Positions 14,684 to 16,978 of a stretch of 16,978 nucleotides of DNA are shown in pieces (the first letter of the stretch is position 1; every line of letters begins with the position of its first letter). Both the position numbers and the translations under genes were made by a program. This stretch comes from a bacterium (lineage in GTDB: Bacteria > Planctomycetota > J058 > JAJDCP01): NCBI GenBank assembly GCA_030428695.1, contig JAUIEM010000212.1, positions 1 through 16,978 of the forward strand. Reading direction: 5' to 3'. Below the pieces are notes generated by a model, which saw only the letters and a program-made list of their open reading frames with translations, did no database searches and was not told where the DNA came from.

Positions 14684-15786
14684 CGACGTCCCCTCGTCAG
14701 TGCGTAGATGATGATCCCGTTGCTGATCACCAGCCGGGCGATCTCCGGCAGGGTGCCCCACTGGCTCGCGTTCGGGCTGTTGGCGACCAGGTCGTTGACC
14801 ACCGGCAGGGCCGAGGTGATGACCGACTGGAAGAGGAAGGTCCCGAGCAGCACGTGGCCGATGGTCGCCCGCCGCAGCGACGCGCCGCCGATCAGCAGGG
14901 CGGCGACCGTCGGCAGCGCCATGAACAGCGGCGCCTTGTACAGCTGCAGGAAGCCGTAGGACTGCGAGTAGACCAGGATCCCCACCGCCGCGAGCACGGT
15001 CGACAACGTCGCGGCGATCACCTGCATCACCGGCACCCGCACGCCGGAGGCGCGGGCGAAGGTCGGGTTCTGGCCGGCCGCATCGAGCTGGGCCCCGGCG
15101 CGGGTGCGCGACAGGCCGGCGACCAGCGCGCAGGCCGCGAGCCAGAACAGGATCAGCCCGGTCGGGATCTTGATCCCGCTGCTGACGACCACGTCGTCGC
15201 CTGCCCCCTCCGGCGGGGTGTCGGCGAACAGATGGAAGGCGCCGAAGTCGTCGAGGACGTGGCCGAAGCTCTCCTCGAGCACGAGGGTGTTGCGCACGCC
15301 GTGCCCGCCGATCGGCCAGATGATCTCCGGGTTCTCGAGGGGCAGCACCAGCCAGGCGATCGACATGCCCGCGACGGCCGCGAAGCCGACGTAGATGCCG
15401 ACCATCATCTCCTGGCCCTTGACCTTGAGGAGCAGCAGCCCGTACGCGATCCCCAGCACGGTCGCGAAGCCGGCGCCGAGCGCGCAGGCGGTCCAGAAGC
15501 CCGCCCAGGGGCCGAGCTGCCACTCCATCGCGAGCACGCCGCCGAGCAGCCCGCAGACGATGCCGAGGGGGATGCCGAAGTTCAGCCCGAGACCGGCCCG
15601 CACGGTCGGCACCAGGGCGAGCACGAGCACCCCGTTCATCGCCGTGCGCAGCAGGCAGTCGCCGAGCAGGGTGCGCTTGTCGACCTCGGTGAAGACGAAG
15701 GCGACCAGCCAGATCAGGAGCAGGAAGAGGAAGATGATCCCGCGCGCCCAGCCGATCCGCGCGAGCAGCTTGAGGAGGTGGCTCAC
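14680..15786 (-). CDS. ABC importer permease, BPD_transp_2 type (368 aa), first of pair
   Basis: It has the same fold class and length as the next permease and is clearly related: 'VRAGLGLNFGIPLGIVCGLLG' corresponds to 'VAGLGLNFSIVLGAMAGQVG' there, and the coupling loop is 'TRAGAQLDAAGQNPTFARASGV'. The N-terminal hydrophobic helix is 'GIIFLFLLLIWLVAFVF'. A long hydrophilic segment at about residues 150-205 (from 'LPLENPEIIW' to 'VVSSGIKIP') is probably a periplasmic loop that contacts the binding lipoprotein. The start is GTG at 15786, overlapping the TGA of the ATPase gene as GTGA, with AGGGGG upstream. The stop overlaps the next permease by 4 nt. Translational coupling of ATPase, permease and permease is therefore likely. 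Confidence 0.92.
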   Translation of the reverse strand: MSHLLKLLARIGWARGIIFLFLLLIWLVAFVFTEVDKRTLLGDCLLRTAMNGVLVLALVPTVRAGLGLNFGIPLGIVCGLLGGVLAMEWQLGPWAGFWTACALGAGFATVLGIAYGLLLLKVKGQEMMVGIYVGFAAVAGMSIAWLVLPLENPEIIWPIGGHGVRNTLVLEESFGHVLDDFGAFHLFADTPPEGAGDDVVVSSGIKIPTGLILFWLAACALVAGLSRTRAGAQLDAAGQNPTFARASGVRVPVMQVIAATLSTVLAAVGILVYSQSYGFLQLYKAPLFMALPTVAALLIGGASLRRATIGHVLLGTFLFQSVITSALPVVNDLVANSPNASQWGTLPEIARLVISNGIIIYALTRGRR

Positions 15787-16978
15787 GGTGCACCCCCTGG
15801 GGCCGAGCCCTCCTCCGCCGCTTCCCCTTCCCTCGTCCCTCGGGGCGAAGAGGTCGCAGAGGCGGCTGCCTCCTCCGCCGCGCGTTCCGCTTCCAGCGCC
15901 GCCGCGACGCGCTCGCGCAGGCCGCTCTCGCCGGCGACGGTGTCGGGGGGGATCGTCTCCTCCGCCATCTTCTCCGCCTCCGCCAGCGCCGCCTCGAGGT
16001 CCTCGCCGGCCATCAGCAGCCCGAAGTGGGCGTCGGAGGCTTCCGGATCGAGGATGCCGGCGACCTTGCCTTCGCTGACGATCGCGACCCGGTCACAGAT
16101 CGTGCGCAGCTCGGCGAGCTCGCTCGAGGCCATCACGATCGTCGTGCCCCGCGTCCGGTTCAGCCGCACGAGCTGGTCGAGCACGAGCGCCTTCGCGCCG
16201 ACGTCGATGCCGCGGGTCGGCTCGGACACGAACAACACCTTCGGCTCGAGGGTCAGGGCGCGGGCGAGGCAGACCTTCTGCTGGTTGCCGCCCGACAGGC
16301 GCCCGACCGGCTGGGTCGGCCCGGTGCAGCGGATGTCGAGCTCGCCGATCAGCTCCTCGGCGTGGGCGCGCACCTTGCCGCGGTCGACCGGGTTGAGGGG
16401 GCCGAGGAACCAGTCGCGCAGGAACTGTCCCTTGGCGACGATGCTGGTCACCGCGATGTTGTGCTCGATCGACTCGTCGAGCAACAGGCCGGTCCCGCGC
16501 CGGTCCTCGGACACGAAAGCCAGGCCGGCGGCCAGCGCCCCGCGCGGGTCGCCGAGGCCGAGCGGGCGGCCCTCGAGCCAGACCTTGCCGCGGGCAGGGA
16601 AGAGCCCGAACACGCCGTTGGCGATGCCGACCTTGCCCTGCCCGGCCAGCCCGCCGATGCCGAGGATCTCCCCGCGCCGCACCTCGAGATCGACGCCGCG
16701 CACCCGCTCGCCGGGCATGTCGACCTCGAGCCCGCGGATCGAGAGCACGGTGTCTTCGCTGACGGCGCTGTCCGCCTCGCGCTCGGTGTGATGGACCTCG
16801 CGTCCGACCATCAGGCTCGCGATCTCGGCGACCGGCGTGCTCTTCGCCTCGCGCACCGCGACCACCTCGCCATCGCGCAGCACGGTCACCCGCTCGCAGG
16901 TCGTGTGCACCTCGTCGAGGCGGTGGGTGATGAACAGGATCGCGATGCCCTCGGCCGCCAGCCGCTGCATCGCCGCGA
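15783..16978 (-). CDS. ABC importer ATPase, tandem-domain sugar/nucleoside type, 5' part beyond the window
   Basis: The frame continues off the right edge; the internal ATG at 16970 is not the real start. What remains is the end of the first nucleotide-binding domain, with the H-loop in 'ILFITHRLDEV', and a complete second domain. The second domain has a degenerate Walker A 'GLAGQGKVG' (Lys but no Ser/Thr after it), the signature 'LSGGNQQK' (around 16275-16299), and 'FVSEPTRGIDVGAK', in which Ser (codon 16224-16226) replaces the usual Walker B Asp while the catalytic Glu is kept. Two-domain ATPases of this layout (RbsA/MglA/nucleoside importers) power BPD_transp_2 permeases. After the usual end ('FGLLMAGE') there is an Ala/Glu-rich, low-complexity tail of about 70 residues. 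It is the first of the four operon genes in the window; promoter and any regulator lie outside. Confidence 0.92.
   Translation of the reverse strand, partial: AAMQRLAAEGIAILFITHRLDEVHTTCERVTVLRDGEVVAVREAKSTPVAEIASLMVGREVHHTEREADSAVSEDTVLSIRGLEVDMPGERVRGVDLEVRRGEILGIGGLAGQGKVGIANGVFGLFPARGKVWLEGRPLGLGDPRGALAAGLAFVSEDRRGTGLLLDESIEHNIAVTSIVAKGQFLRDWFLGPLNPVDRGKVRAHAEELIGELDIRCTGPTQPVGRLSGGNQQKVCLARALTLEPKVLFVSEPTRGIDVGAKALVLDQLVRLNRTRGTTIVMASSELAELRTICDRVAIVSEGKVAGILDPEASDAHFGLLMAGEDLEAALAEAEKMAEETIPPDTVAGESGLRERVAAALEAERAAEEAAASATSSPRGTREGEAAEEGSAPGGAP

Noticed and set aside
13577..15793. 738-residue fused product combining the region of both permeases
   Set aside because: Only the part from 14683 downward is a permease. 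The upstream portion is an out-of-frame reading of the other permease gene, Arg/Pro-rich and without membrane segments.

Overview
The window is very GC-rich (roughly 70% by eye, with G or C at most third codon positions) and bacterial. The best clue to the host is the large Ser/Thr kinase. It carries an HCD catalytic loop, DWG in place of DFG, a linker of the LWPGNPEA type, one membrane segment and a very long TPR-like tail. Together with lipoproteins built of HEAT repeats, this points to Planctomycetota or a similar lineage with a large signalling repertoire; Myxococcota is the main alternative. No rRNA, tRNA, insertion sequence, phage gene or CRISPR array is visible, so the window looks like ordinary chromosome.

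Layout. (1) Positions 1-6454, minus strand: three HEAT-repeat genes. Two are long lipoproteins (1-2514, cut by the window edge, and 2807-5467). They are colinear paralogues, and the spacers upstream of them share short blocks. The third (5885-6454) is a small protein without a signal peptide, followed by a clear hairpin terminator. (2) Positions 6455-6674: divergent promoter region. (3) Positions 6675-8065, plus strand: a purine-salvage pair, trimeric-type purine nucleoside phosphorylase and hypoxanthine-guanine phosphoribosyltransferase, overlapping by GTGA. (4) Positions 8118-12374, plus strand: the membrane-anchored kinase, preceded by a hairpin centred on its likely -10. (5) Positions 12418-16978, minus strand: an ABC importer operon in the order ATPase (cut by the right edge), permease, permease, substrate-binding lipoprotein. 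GTGA and ATGA overlaps join the first three genes. The binding protein resembles the uncharacterised DUF3798 family, so the substrate is unknown.

Working together. The phosphorylase releases free bases from nucleosides and the phosphoribosyltransferase turns them into nucleotides. The importer belongs to the broad class that includes sugar and nucleoside uptake systems, so a nucleoside-like cargo is a testable idea, but nothing in the sequence proves it. The HEAT lipoproteins are probably scaffolds at the cell envelope; no enzyme domain is visible in them. The most unusual items are the duplicated HEAT lipoprotein pair with its repeated upstream region, the non-RD kinase, and the orphan-substrate transporter whose ATPase has Ser in place of the Walker B Asp.
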